Shown here: positions 1 to 6,299 of the stretch, one piece after another
How the letters are laid out: each line of letters opens with the position of its first letter
Numbering within the stretch: position 1 is the stretch's first letter
NCBI GenBank assembly: GCA_947374535.1
Contig: CANCCJ010000138.1
Coordinates: 1-6,571 of the forward strand
Direction of reading: 5' to 3'
DNA length: 6,571 bases
Source of the DNA: Comamonadaceae bacterium
GTDB lineage: Bacteria > Pseudomonadota > Gammaproteobacteria > Burkholderiales > Burkholderiaceae
The notes under the pieces: generated by a model
What the model saw: only the letters and a program-made list of their open reading frames with translations
The model's database searches: none
What the model was told of the DNA's origin: nothing
Program-made: the position numbers and the translations under genes

Positions 1-498
1 CAAAGCGTGTTGCTCTGCCCCGATGCCGCGTACATCGACCGCGTGCAAGCCGAGATTGAACGCTTGCTGCCGCAAATGCCGCGCAAAGACATCATCGAAA
101 AGTCCCTCAATGGCCGTGGTGTGCTCATCCACACCCGCAGCATGGAAGAAGCCTGCGCCATCAGCAACCGCATTGCGCCCGAACACTTAGAGGTGTCGAG
201 CAACGAGCCACACAAGTGGGAGCCACTGCTCAAGCACGCAGGCGCGATCTTCTTGGGTGCGTTCACCAGCGAAAGCTTGGGCGACTACTGCGCAGGCCCC
301 AATCACGTGTTGCCCACCAGCGGCACGGCGCGTTTCAGCTCGCCCTTGGGCGTGTACGACTTCCAAAAGCGCAGCAGCTTGATCGAGGTGAGCGAGCAGG
401 GCGCACAAACGCTGGGCAAGATTGCCGCGGTGTTGGCCTATGGCGAAGGCTTGCAAGCCCATGCCATGGCGGCTGAGTTCCGTTTGAAGAAAGACTGA
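1..498 (+). CDS. hisD: Histidinol dehydrogenase HisD, 3' end (5' truncated by window)
   Basis: The last 165 codons of histidinol dehydrogenase, the NAD- and zinc-dependent enzyme that oxidises L-histidinol through histidinal to histidine, the final pathway steps. The reading frame is open from base 1, so the start lies upstream; full-length HisD is about 430-440 residues. Fragment numbering: the catalytic Glu-His pair sits in APEHLEV at E61/H62 (E326/H327 in E. coli HisD), the zinc ligand Asp is D95 in GDYCAG, the substrate-contacting His is H102 in NHVLPT, and the last zinc-ligand His is H154 in LQAHAMA. The DFQKRSS stretch is also typical of the family. The stop is followed 6 bases later by hisC. 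Nothing is broken in the visible part. Confidence 0.97.
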   Translation, partial: QSVLLCPDAAYIDRVQAEIERLLPQMPRKDIIEKSLNGRGVLIHTRSMEEACAISNRIAPEHLEVSSNEPHKWEPLLKHAGAIFLGAFTSESLGDYCAGPNHVLPTSGTARFSSPLGVYDFQKRSSLIEVSEQGAQTLGKIAAVLAYGEGLQAHAMAAEFRLKKD

Positions 499-504
499 TC
501 AGAT

Positions 505-1647
505 ATGACGACTCAAACGAATCAGGCTCTGCGTTTCATTCGCCCCGACGTCCAAGCCATGCACGCCTATGCCGTGCAGCACTCGGTGGGCATGGTCAAG
601 CTTGATGCGATGGAAAACCCATTCACCCTCTCGCCCGAGTTGCAAGCCAAACTCGGCGCGCGTTTGGGCGCGGTCGAGGTCAACCGTTACCCCGGCGCTC
701 GCATCGACGACCTAAAAAATGCACTGGCGAAATACGTCGATTTGCCCGCGGGCTTGGGTCTGATGTTAGGCAATGGCTCTGACGAACTCATCTCTTTGTT
801 GTCACAAGCTTGCGCCGTGCCTGGCGCTCAAGAGCGCGCCAAAGTCGTCGCTCCAGAGCCCGGCTTTGTGATGTATGGCATGAGCGCCCAGTTGCAAGGT
901 TTGCAATACATCGGCGTGCCCTTGAAGGCTGACTTTGAGCTGGACGAGGCCGCCATGTCTGCAGCCATCGCGCAGCACGAGCCCGCCATTGTTTACATCG
1001 CGTACCCCAACAACCCCACCGCCAATTTGTGGGACGCCGACACCATTCGCCGTCTCATCACGCAGGTCAGTGCCTACGGCGGTTTGGTGGTGATGGACGA
1101 GGCATATCAACCGTTCTCCAGCAAAAGCTGGCTCGACGAAATTCGCCAACACCCTGCGGCCAACGCCCATGTGTTGTTGATGCGCACGCTGTCTAAGTTC
1201 GGTTTGGCCGGCATTCGCTTGGGCTACATGATTGCGCCTGCCGCGCTGATCAACGAGATCGACAAATTGCGCCCGCCGTACAACGTGAGCGTGCTCAACG
1301 CTGAATGCGCTTTGTTTGCGCTAGAGCACAGCGAGGTGTTTGCACAGCAAGCGGCGGTCATTCGCGCAGAGCGCGAGGCTTTGTTCAACGCCTTGCAGCA
1401 GATGCCGGGCGTCACGCCCTATGCCAGCCAAGCCAACATGATGGTGCTGCGCTTGAGCGGTGACGCCGATGCGGCCCAGCGCGCATTTGAAACACTCAAA
1501 GCGCACAAAGTGCTGGTGAAGAACGTTTCTAAAATGCACCCATTGCTGGCCAACTGCTTGCGTTTGACCATCGGCACGCCCGACGAAAATAAACAACTTT
1601 TGGCTGCCTTGCAAGCCGCTCTCTCTTCATCGAAAGTCACGACATGA
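505..1647 (+). CDS. hisC: Histidinol-phosphate aminotransferase HisC
   Basis: A 380-residue PLP-dependent class I/II (fold type I) aminotransferase that exchanges the amino group between glutamate and imidazole acetol phosphate to give L-histidinol phosphate. Visible residues: GNGSDELI near 89-96 (cofactor phosphate region), N170 in YPNNPTA, D198 and Y201 in [10 protein letters not shown], the Schiff-base lysine K231 in [16 protein letters not shown]238 in the same block, and R353 in NCLRLTIGT, which in HisC enzymes binds the substrate carboxylate end. The N-terminal LDAMENPF is the HisC form of the L-x-x-NENP motif. Length is slightly above the usual 350-370. The ATG lies 6 bases after the hisD stop with only a weak ribosome binding site, and the stop overlaps the hisB start. 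The histidinol-phosphate assignment rests on sequence style plus the his context. Confidence 0.96.
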   Translation: MTTQTNQALRFIRPDVQAMHAYAVQHSVGMVKLDAMENPFTLSPELQAKLGARLGAVEVNRYPGARIDDLKNALAKYVDLPAGLGLMLGNGSDELISLLSQACAVPGAQERAKVVAPEPGFVMYGMSAQLQGLQYIGVPLKADFELDEAAMSAAIAQHEPAIVYIAYPNNPTANLWDADTIRRLITQVSAYGGLVVMDEAYQPFSSKSWLDEIRQHPAANAHVLLMRTLSKFGLAGIRLGYMIAPAALINEIDKLRPPYNVSVLNAECALFALEHSEVFAQQAAVIRAEREALFNALQQMPGVTPYASQANMMVLRLSGDADAAQRAFETLKAHKVLVKNVSKMHPLLANCLRLTIGTPDENKQLLAALQAALSSSKVTT

Positions 1648-2249
1648 CATCCCAAACAGCACCACGTACTGCTGAAGTCAGCCGCAACACGGCCGAGACC
1701 CAAATCACCGTCAAGATCAACCTCGATGGCACGGGCCAATCCAAGCTCTCAACAGGCATTGGTTTCTTTGACCACATGCTCGATCAAATCGCGCGTCATG
1801 GGTTGATTGACCTCGACATCCAAGCCAAGGGCGACCTGCACATCGACGGCCACCACACCGTGGAAGACGTGGGCATCACCTTAGGCCAAGCCTTTGCCAA
1901 AGCCGTGGGCGACAAAAAAGGCATTCGCCGTTATGGTCATGCCTATGTGCCGCTGGACGAAGCCCTCAGCCGCGTGGTGGTGGACTTCTCGGGTCGCCCC
2001 GGCCTCATCATGCATGTGCCGTTCAAGAGCGGCATGATTGGCGAGTTCGACAGCCAATTGGCGTTTGAGTTTTTCCAAGGCTTTGTGAACCATGCCTTCG
2101 TGACCTTGCACATCGACAACCTGCGTGGCGAAAACGCACACCACCAAGCCGAGACCGTTTTCAAAGCCTTTGCTCGGGCCTTGCGTGCGGCACTCGAACT
2201 TGACCCCCGCTCCGCCGGCATGATTCCATCCACCAAGGGAAGCCTGTGA
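1644..2249 (+). CDS. hisB: Imidazoleglycerol-phosphate dehydratase HisB (monofunctional)
   Basis: A 201-residue manganese-dependent dehydratase converting imidazole glycerol phosphate to imidazole acetol phosphate, the step before HisC. The two metal-binding repeats of the family are clear: H44 in [13 protein letters not shown], then H70/H71 and E74 in [11 protein letters not shown]; in the second half, H166/H167 and E170 in [14 protein letters not shown] near residue 114 and [12 protein letters not shown] at the C-terminus are also conserved family blocks. The protein lacks the N-terminal histidinol-phosphate phosphatase domain found in enterobacterial HisB, so the phosphatase must be encoded elsewhere. 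Its ATG overlaps the hisC stop as ATGA and its stop overlaps the hisH GTG start as GTGA, implying translational coupling on both sides. Confidence 0.97.
   Translation: MTSQTAPRTAEVSRNTAETQITVKINLDGTGQSKLSTGIGFFDHMLDQIARHGLIDLDIQAKGDLHIDGHHTVEDVGITLGQAFAKAVGDKKGIRRYGHAYVPLDEALSRVVVDFSGRPGLIMHVPFKSGMIGEFDSQLAFEFFQGFVNHAFVTLHIDNLRGENAHHQAETVFKAFARALRAALELDPRSAGMIPSTKGSL
2235..2242 (+). promoter_or_regulatory. Ribosome binding site of hisH
   Basis: The purine run AAGGGAAG lies inside the last codons of hisB, with its GGGA core 5 bases before the GTG at 2246. It supports that GTG as the hisH start. The next in-frame ATG, at 2279 within the conserved DYGMGN block, would delete the first beta strand. 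Confidence 0.7.
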
Positions 2250-2896
2250 CCAACAAAGTTGCAGTCGTTGATTACGGCATGGGCAATCTGCGCTCGGTGG
2301 CGCAGGCGGTCATCCACGCTGCTTCCTTGGTTGACCACGCTGAAGTGGTGGTCACCTCTGACCCGCAGATTGTGCGTGACGCACACCGCGTGGTCTTGCC
2401 AGGCCAAGGGGCAATGCCTGACTGCATGCGCGAGTTGCGCGAGTCCGGCATGTTTGAAGCCGTCATGGACGCCGCCCACAAAAAGCCTTTGTTTGGCGTG
2501 TGCGTGGGCATGCAAATGATGCTTGACCACAGCGCCGAGGGTGACACACCCGGCTTGGGCCTGATTCCTGGCGAGGTGGTGAAGTTTGATTTGGCGGGTC
2601 GCACACAACCCGACGGCAGCCGCTTCAAAGTGCCGCAAATGGGCTGGAACCAAGTGCAGCCCACACGCCCGCACTTCATGTGGGACGGTGTGCCTGACGG
2701 CAGCTACTTTTATTTCGTGCACAGCTTTTATGCACGCCCCCTCAATGCAGAGCACAGCGCGGCCCAAACCGACTACGGCGGCCTTTTTACATGCGCTGTG
2801 GCCCGTGACAACATTTTTGCGACACAATTTCACCCAGAAAAAAGCGCGACGCATGGTTTGGCCTTGTACCGCAATTTTCTGCACTGGAACCCTTGA
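2246..2896 (+). CDS. hisH: Imidazole glycerol phosphate synthase glutaminase subunit HisH
   Basis: A 216-residue class I glutamine amidotransferase that hydrolyses glutamine and channels ammonia to HisF. The triad is complete: nucleophile C86 in [11 protein letters not shown]196 and E198 in TQFHPEKS. The N-terminal VVDYGMGN block (residues 7-14) and the LPGQG oxyanion-strand loop (51-55) are typical of HisH rather than of other class I amidotransferases, as is VPQMGWNQV near 130-138. The start is a GTG that overlaps the hisB stop by 4 bases; a purine-rich ribosome binding site precedes it and no alternative start keeps the first strand. The partner hisF is not adjacent: hisA and a mutarotase gene lie between. 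HisH acts as a cytoplasmic 1:1 complex with HisF. Confidence 0.96.
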   Translation: MTNKVAVVDYGMGNLRSVAQAVIHAASLVDHAEVVVTSDPQIVRDAHRVVLPGQGAMPDCMRELRESGMFEAVMDAAHKKPLFGVCVGMQMMLDHSAEGDTPGLGLIPGEVVKFDLAGRTQPDGSRFKVPQMGWNQVQPTRPHFMWDGVPDGSYFYFVHSFYARPLNAEHSAAQTDYGGLFTCAVARDNIFATQFHPEKSATHGLALYRNFLHWNP

Positions 2897-2911
2897 ACAT
2901 TTAACGCCATC

Positions 2912-3652
2912 ATGTATTTAATTCCCGCCATCGATCTCAAAGACGGACATTGCGTGCGCCTCAAACAAGGCGACATGGATCAATCCACCACCTTCGGTGA
3001 AGACCCAGCGCAAATGGCGCTCAACTGGGTGGCCAAAGGCGCACGTCGCCTGCACTTGGTCGACTTGAACGGCGCTTTCGCCGGTACACCACAAAACAAA
3101 GCGGCCATCAAAGCCATTTTGAAAGCCGTGGGCCACGACATCCCTGTGCAGTTGGGTGGCGGCATTCGCGACCTCGACACGATTGAAAAATACATCGATG
3201 CTGGCTTGCGCTACGTCATCATCGGCACAGCCGCCGTGAAGAACCCCGGCTTTTTGCGCGATGCGTGTAGCGCCTTTGGCGGCCACATCATCGTCGGGCT
3301 CGATGCCAAAGATGGCAAAGTGGCCACCGACGGTTGGAGCAAGCTCACTGGCCACGAAGTGGCGGACCTCGGCAAAAAGTTTGAAGACTATGGCGTGGAG
3401 TCCATCATCTACACCGACATCGGTCGTGATGGCATGCTCAGCGGCATCAACATCGAAGCCACGGTCAAGCTAGCCCAAGCCGTGTCTATCCCGATCATTG
3501 CCTCTGGCGGTTTGTCAAACATGGCTGACATTGAACAGCTCTGCGCCGTGGAAGACGAAGGCGTGGAAGGTGTGATTTGTGGCCGTGCCATTTACAGCGG
3601 CGATTTGGACTTCGAAAAAGCCCAAGCCCGCGCTGACGAACTCAATGGCTAA
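2912..3652 (+). CDS. hisA: Phosphoribosyl-formimino-AICAR phosphate isomerase HisA
   Basis: A 246-residue (beta-alpha)8 barrel catalysing the Amadori rearrangement of ProFAR to PRFAR, the substrate of the HisH-HisF synthase. The catalytic aspartates are D8 (IPAIDLKDG) and D131 (VGLDAKDG), and the [10 protein letters not shown] block around 167-176 carries the conserved active-site Thr. Phosphate-binding glycine motifs are GGGIRD (82-87), ASGG (197-200) and CGRAIYSG (223-230). Both half-barrels show the internal symmetry of the HisA/HisF family. DGW at 140-142 and the lone AIDL Asp at position 8 mark HisA rather than HisF. The ATG lies 15 bases after hisH without a clear Shine-Dalgarno sequence. 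The last 8 bases overlap the next gene. Confidence 0.97.
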   Translation: MYLIPAIDLKDGHCVRLKQGDMDQSTTFGEDPAQMALNWVAKGARRLHLVDLNGAFAGTPQNKAAIKAILKAVGHDIPVQLGGGIRDLDTIEKYIDAGLRYVIIGTAAVKNPGFLRDACSAFGGHIIVGLDAKDGKVATDGWSKLTGHEVADLGKKFEDYGVESIIYTDIGRDGMLSGINIEATVKLAQAVSIPIIASGGLSNMADIEQLCAVEDEGVEGVICGRAIYSGDLDFEKAQARADELNG

Positions 3653-4520
3653 AGCCACAGCCGCCGGCAGCGCGGCCTGCGGTGAGCTTCACCAAGGCCT
3701 TGCTTGCCAGCGCTTGACCTTGCCTTGCGGCGACACCGTGCTGGTGGCCTTGCAAGGTGCGCATGTGTTGTCATGGGTGAGCCAAGGCCGCGAGCGTTTG
3801 TATCTCAGCCCAGGTAACCTGTGGGATGGCAAGTCCGCCATCCGTGGCGGCGTGCCGGTGTGCTTCCCCCAGTTCAACCAACGCGGCACATTGCCCAAGC
3901 ATGGCTTTGCGCGCAACATGAACTGGACTTCGGGCGAGGCAGTGGCCAACGGCGACGCCGCCCACATCGACTTCACCCTCAGCACCAACCCCGACACACT
4001 TGCTATTTGGCAACAAGCCTTCGTAGCCGTGCTGCGCGTCGCGATGACACCGGGTCAACTCACCATCACGCTGACCGTCAACAACACCGAAGCGAACAAC
4101 GCATCAAACAGCGAACTGCATTTCACCGGCGCACTGCACACCTACCTTGCTGTGGATGACATCGACCTCACCGAACTGCGTGGCCTAGGCGGCCGCCCCG
4201 AGTGGGACGCTGTGGCCGATGTGCATGGCTTGGCCGACGAGGCGCTGTACTTTGATGGCGGGTTTGACCGCGTGTATGACGCGTCAGCAAACCCAATGCA
4301 CCTGCAAGACGGCACAAGCACCCTGCAAATTGAACAAAGCCCCTCATGGGCCAACTCGGTGGTGTGGAACCCAGGCGAGGGCAAATGCGCCGCACTGGCC
4401 GACATGCCCGCCCAAGGTTTTGCGCACATGTTGTGCGTGGAAGCCGCACAGGTGTTTGAACCCATCTCAATCTCCGCTGGTGGCCAATGGGTTGGCTGGC
4501 AGCGTTTGACTGTTTCTTAA
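3645..4520 (+). CDS. D-hexose-6-phosphate mutarotase (YeaD-like, aldose 1-epimerase superfamily)
   Basis: A 291-residue cytoplasmic protein of the galactose-mutarotase fold, in the YeaD/hexose-6-phosphate epimerase group (E. coli YeaD is about 294 residues). These enzymes interconvert alpha and beta anomers of glucose-6-phosphate and related sugars. Matching blocks in order: GAHVLSW (38-44), the phosphate-binding style [13 protein letters not shown] (65-77), HGFARN with H86, ALHTYLAV with candidate catalytic H165, [24 protein letters not shown], and [10 protein letters not shown] with candidate catalytic base E266. There is no signal peptide. I chose the ATG at 3645, overlapping hisA by 8 bases; the open frame extends upstream to a GTG at 3579, but that part only shadows the hisA C-terminus. 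It has no known role in histidine synthesis. Its tight packing between hisA and hisF shows co-transcription. The exact substrate is inferred from family. Confidence 0.88.
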   Translation: MAKATAAGSAACGELHQGLACQRLTLPCGDTVLVALQGAHVLSWVSQGRERLYLSPGNLWDGKSAIRGGVPVCFPQFNQRGTLPKHGFARNMNWTSGEAVANGDAAHIDFTLSTNPDTLAIWQQAFVAVLRVAMTPGQLTITLTVNNTEANNASNSELHFTGALHTYLAVDDIDLTELRGLGGRPEWDAVADVHGLADEALYFDGGFDRVYDASANPMHLQDGTSTLQIEQSPSWANSVVWNPGEGKCAALADMPAQGFAHMLCVEAAQVFEPISISAGGQWVGWQRLTVS

Positions 4521-4539
4521 AGAACTCTTTTGGATCTCT

Positions 4540-5340
4540 ATGCTTGCTAAGCGCATCATTCCTTGCCTCGACGTGACCGGCGGTCGCGTCGTCAAAGGTG
4601 TCAACTTTGTCGAGCTGCGCGATGCAGGCGACCCTGTGGAAATCGCGGCACGCTACAACGACCAAGGCGCTGACGAGCTCACCTTCCTAGACATCACCGC
4701 CACCAGCGACGCGCGCGATGTGATTCTTCACATCATCGAAGCCGTGGCCAGCCAAGTGTTCATCCCCCTCACCGTGGGCGGTGGTGTGCGCACCGTCGAC
4801 GACGTACGCCGCATGCTCAACGCTGGCGCTGACAAAGTGAGCTTTAACTCTGCGGCCATTGCCAACCCACAAGTCATTCGTGATGCCTCAGCCAAATACG
4901 GCGCGCAGTGCATCGTGGTGGCCATCGACGCCAAACGCCGCACCGCAGAAGACGAGCAACGCGCAGGTGCAAACGGCTTGCCCGTCGGCCCCGGTTGGGA
5001 TGTGTTCAGCCACGGTGGCCGCAAAAACGTCGGGCTAGACGCCGTGGCATGGGCCAAGCAAATGGCCGACTACGGCGCAGGCGAAATTTTGCTTACCAGC
5101 ATGGACCGTGACGGCACCAAGAGTGGTTTTGACTTGCAACTCACCCGCGCGGTGTCTGACATCGTGCCCGTGCCTGTGATTGCCTCAGGTGGCGTGGGTA
5201 ACCTCGACCACTTGGCCGACGGCGTGCAACAAGGCGGCGCTGACGCCGTGCTGGCTGCAAGCATCTTTCACTACGGCGAGTACACCGTGCAGCAGGCCAA
5301 AGAGCGGATGCGCGAGCGTGGGATTCCGGTGCGACTTTGA
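4540..5340 (+). CDS. hisF: Imidazole glycerol phosphate synthase cyclase subunit HisF
   Basis: A 266-residue (beta-alpha)8 barrel that uses HisH-derived ammonia to convert PRFAR to imidazole glycerol phosphate and AICAR. Catalytic acids are D11 ([14 protein letters not shown]) and D130 (VVAIDAKRR). The four residues forming the ammonia gate in Thermotoga HisF are all kept: R5, E46, K99 and E182 (Thermotoga E167). Phosphate-binding blocks are [10 protein letters not shown] (79-88), [11 protein letters not shown] and [12 protein letters not shown]. The shift from 167 to 182, with D130 unshifted, places a net 15-residue insertion in the loop after strand 5, roughly residues 135-150, rich in charged then Gly/Pro residues. 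The ATG follows the mutarotase stop by 19 bases, with only a short GGA 5 bases upstream. It is the last of the contiguous his block before the accessory insertion. Confidence 0.97.
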   Translation: MLAKRIIPCLDVTGGRVVKGVNFVELRDAGDPVEIAARYNDQGADELTFLDITATSDARDVILHIIEAVASQVFIPLTVGGGVRTVDDVRRMLNAGADKVSFNSAAIANPQVIRDASAKYGAQCIVVAIDAKRRTAEDEQRAGANGLPVGPGWDVFSHGGRKNVGLDAVAWAKQMADYGAGEILLTSMDRDGTKSGFDLQLTRAVSDIVPVPVIASGGVGNLDHLADGVQQGGADAVLAASIFHYGEYTVQQAKERMRERGIPVRL

Positions 5341-5344
5341 TGCG

Positions 5345-5364
5345 CATTTAAAGCACATTTAAAG
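5345..5364. repeat. Short tandem direct repeat CATTTAAAG
   Basis: CATTTAAAG occurs at 5345-5353 and again at 5356-5364, an 11-base period close to one helical turn. Each copy contains the self-complementary core TTTAAA. It could be a protein-binding site or chance in AT-rich DNA. Confidence 0.4.
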
Positions 5365-5367
5365 AAT

Positions 5368-5379
5368 TTTTAATTAAAA
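5368..5379. repeat. Perfect 12-base AT palindrome
   Basis: TTTTAATTAAAA is exactly self-complementary. It has no GC stem and no loop, so it is not a terminator. It may act as an operator or an UP-like AT element upstream of the ABM gene; function is unknown. Confidence 0.4.
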
Positions 5380-5410
5380 CTATTGGGTTATTCTTTTCTC
5401 CTCTCTAAGA

Positions 5411-5417
5411 AAGGAAG
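5411..5417 (+). promoter_or_regulatory. Strong ribosome binding site of the ABM-domain gene
   Basis: AAGGAAG ends 6 bases before the ATG at 5424. It is one of the best Shine-Dalgarno sequences in the window and contrasts with the weak sites in front of most his genes, which fits a gene translated independently. Confidence 0.75.
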
Positions 5418-5423
5418 CCCAGT

Positions 5424-5717
5424 ATGTCAGCCATTAATCTTCTTGTCCTAATCGAGGTTCAACCCGGTAAGCGACAACAGCAAATACAAGCTTATGAAAA
5501 ACTCAAGCCGCTGGTATTGGCGGAGTTGGGTTGCTTGCAATATGACATGTTTGCCGACGCAAGCGATGAGAACAAGTTTGTGTTGGTTGAGCATTGGGCT
5601 TCACAGGATGCATTGGATGCGCACGATCAAGCTCCTCACATGGTCGAGGCAGATCAATTGAACCCGAGTTTTCGAGCAAAACCCTCTGTTGTCATCAAGA
5701 TGAGTAGGGTGGATTGA
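5424..5717 (+). CDS. Antibiotic biosynthesis monooxygenase (ABM)-domain protein, putative quinol monooxygenase type
   Basis: A 97-residue single-domain protein resembling the ABM superfamily (YgiN/quinol monooxygenase-like dimeric ferredoxin-like alpha/beta barrels). The pattern is a first strand NLLVLIEVQPGK, a helix around 17-33, GCLQYDMF (36-43), the strand FVLVEHW (52-58) with E56, a helix containing ALDAHDQAPHM with H67, and a final strand VVIKMSR. Such proteins act on quinols or other aromatics, or as dimeric heme- or lipid-related enzymes; the substrate here cannot be read from sequence. GC is about 48% in three 60-base samples, against 55-65% in the his genes, and codons such as CTA, ATA and CTT appear, suggesting later acquisition. 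It has its own ribosome binding site and no evident tie to histidine synthesis. No signal peptide or membrane segment. Confidence 0.8.
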   Translation: MSAINLLVLIEVQPGKRQQQIQAYEKLKPLVLAELGCLQYDMFADASDENKFVLVEHWASQDALDAHDQAPHMVEADQLNPSFRAKPSVVIKMSRVD

Positions 5718-5742
5718 TAGTGTGCTAACACGGTACTTGAGC

Positions 5743-5751
5743 TGTTATAGT
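5743..5751 (+). promoter_or_regulatory. Extended -10 promoter of yefM-yoeB
   Basis: TG at 5743-5744, one base, then TATAGT at 5746-5751 (five of six matches to TATAAT) gives a TGnTATAAT-type extended -10. No good -35 is present at 16-18 bases upstream, which extended -10 promoters tolerate. The start of transcription would fall about 5757-5759, inside the operators. Confidence 0.6.
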
Positions 5752-5770
5752 TGTACTATTAATTGTACAA
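5747..5770. promoter_or_regulatory. Paired palindromic YefM-YoeB operator
   Basis: Two GTAC-centred palindromes lie 12 bp apart centre to centre. The downstream site TTGTACAA (5763-5770) is a perfect palindrome containing the TGTACA core. The upstream site contains TTGTACT (5751-5757); within it ATAGT and ACTAT (5747-5751 and 5755-5759) also form an inverted repeat. E. coli yefM-yoeB is known to be autorepressed through adjacent long and short palindromes with a TGTACA core. The sites overlap the -10 and predicted start, as expected for autorepression. A third GTAC at 5733-5736 may be an outlying half-site. Confidence 0.72.
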
Positions 5771-5775
5771 AGAGG
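5771..5775 (+). promoter_or_regulatory. Ribosome binding site deciding the yefM start
   Basis: AGAGG ends 5 bases before the ATG at 5781. Its spacing favours 5781 over the second in-frame ATG at 5790 and excludes the TTG at 5763, which lies upstream of the site and within the operator. Confidence 0.7.
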
Positions 5776-5780
5776 TTGAA

Positions 5781-6032
5781 ATGGATGCCATGACTTACAG
5801 CACCGCTCGCGCCAATTTGGCTGGCGTGATGAACCGAGTTTGCGAAAACCACGAGCCTTTGATCATCACGCGCAATGGTGATCAATCGGTGGTGATGCTC
5901 TCGCTCGACGATTACAAAGCTTTGGAGGAAACCGCCTATTTGCTGCGCACGCCCGCCAATGCTCGCCGCTTGCTGGCGTCTATCGCCCAGCTCAATGCGG
6001 GGCAGGCTGTTGAGCGCGAGTTGGTCAAGTGA
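5781..6032 (+). CDS. yefM: Antitoxin YefM (Phd/YefM family, type II)
   Basis: An 83-residue antitoxin, the same length as E. coli YefM and alignable to it without gaps. The N-terminal DNA-binding domain keeps Y6, S7, A9, R10 and N12 and the ITR motif with R31; R10 and R31 are the positions tied to operator binding in E. coli YefM. The SLDDYKALEETAYLL segment (46-60) and PANARRLLASI (63-73) match the region that leads into the flexible toxin-binding tail. YefM neutralises YoeB by direct binding and, with it, represses the shared promoter; it is normally degraded by Lon under stress. The numbering match of R10 and R31 supports the ATG at 5781. The stop overlaps the yoeB GTG start by 4 bases. 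GC (about 52% in one sample) is lower than in the his genes. Confidence 0.95.
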   Translation: MDAMTYSTARANLAGVMNRVCENHEPLIITRNGDQSVVMLSLDDYKALEETAYLLRTPANARRLLASIAQLNAGQAVERELVK

Positions 6033-6283
6033 AGCTGGTTTTTGCTGAGTTGGCTTGGGAGGATTACCTCTACTGGCAAAAGCAAGACCGCAAGATGGTG
6101 GAGCGCATCAACAAGCTGATCGAGGCTGCAGCGCGTGACCCTTTTACGGGCATAGGTAAGCCCGAGCCTTTAAAGCATGCGTTCGCAGGCTTTTGGTCCC
6201 GCCGAATCAATGACGAACACCGCATGGTGTACCGCGTCACAGGCGACCAGTTGGAAATTGCCCAATTGAGGTTTCACTACTGA
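6029..6283 (+). CDS. yoeB: Toxin YoeB (RelE-fold ribosome-dependent mRNA interferase)
   Basis: An 84-residue RelE/YoeB-family toxin, the same length as E. coli YoeB, which cleaves mRNA in the ribosomal A site. The catalytic set is complete at the same numbers: E46 and K49 in KPEPLKH, R59 and R65 in FWSRRINDEHRMVY, and the C-terminal H83-Y84. The WEDYLYWQ N-terminal helix (10-17) is also characteristic. Nothing suggests inactivation, so it is predicted to be an active toxin requiring the upstream antitoxin. It starts with GTG overlapping the yefM stop as GTGA, which couples toxin synthesis to antitoxin synthesis and probably keeps toxin output lower. Its stop lies only 16 bases before hisI, with no terminator between. 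Confidence 0.95.
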   Translation: MKLVFAELAWEDYLYWQKQDRKMVERINKLIEAAARDPFTGIGKPEPLKHAFAGFWSRRINDEHRMVYRVTGDQLEIAQLRFHY

Positions 6284-6299
6284 GTAAGATCACCCCCCT

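Larger units (their letters stand above)
5341..5423. promoter_or_regulatory. AT-rich intergenic gap after hisF, possible promoter region of the ABM gene
   Basis: Eighty-three AT-rich bases separate hisF from the next gene, the longest non-coding stretch in the window. They hold a 9-base direct repeat, a 12-base AT palindrome, and a poor -10-like TATTCT at 5389-5394 with no good -35. No GC-rich hairpin followed by a T run is present, so no intrinsic terminator is called. AT-richness and loss of tight packing suggest a transcription unit boundary or an added internal promoter; this is inference. Confidence 0.35.

Noticed and set aside
1..504. A his attenuator or histidine-rich leader peptide
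   Set aside because: The operon start lies upstream of the window; no leader peptide with a run of His codons or attenuator hairpin was seen here.
802..1170. Minus-strand open frame inside hisC
   Set aside because: Shadow of the hisC coding frame with no motif, ribosome site or context of its own.
1943..2884. A 313-codon open frame on the minus strand across hisB and hisH
   Set aside because: Antisense to two genes with intact catalytic motifs; its translation shows no recognisable domain and is rich in His, Ala and Arg, as expected for a shadow of GC-rich coding DNA.
3579..3644. A longer mutarotase starting at GTG 3579
   Set aside because: The added 22 residues come only from reading the hisA 3' end in another frame; the ATG at 3645 begins just before the conserved family region and gives the normal length.
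5720..5731. Hairpin GTGT-GCTA-ACAC after the ABM gene as a terminator
   Set aside because: Only a 4-bp stem and no T run follows; it could equally be a minor inverted repeat in the yefM promoter region.
5763..5780. A TTG start for yefM at 5763
   Set aside because: It lies in the operator palindrome and upstream of the ribosome binding site; the 5781 ATG gives 83 residues with R10 and R31 in register with E. coli YefM.
5701..6290. TGAGTA at 5701 and 6281 as target-site duplication flanking the toxin-antitoxin pair
   Set aside because: The shared match is very short, overlaps coding or stop-codon sequence (the ABM 3' end and the yoeB stop), and diverges at once; chance is the simplest explanation.
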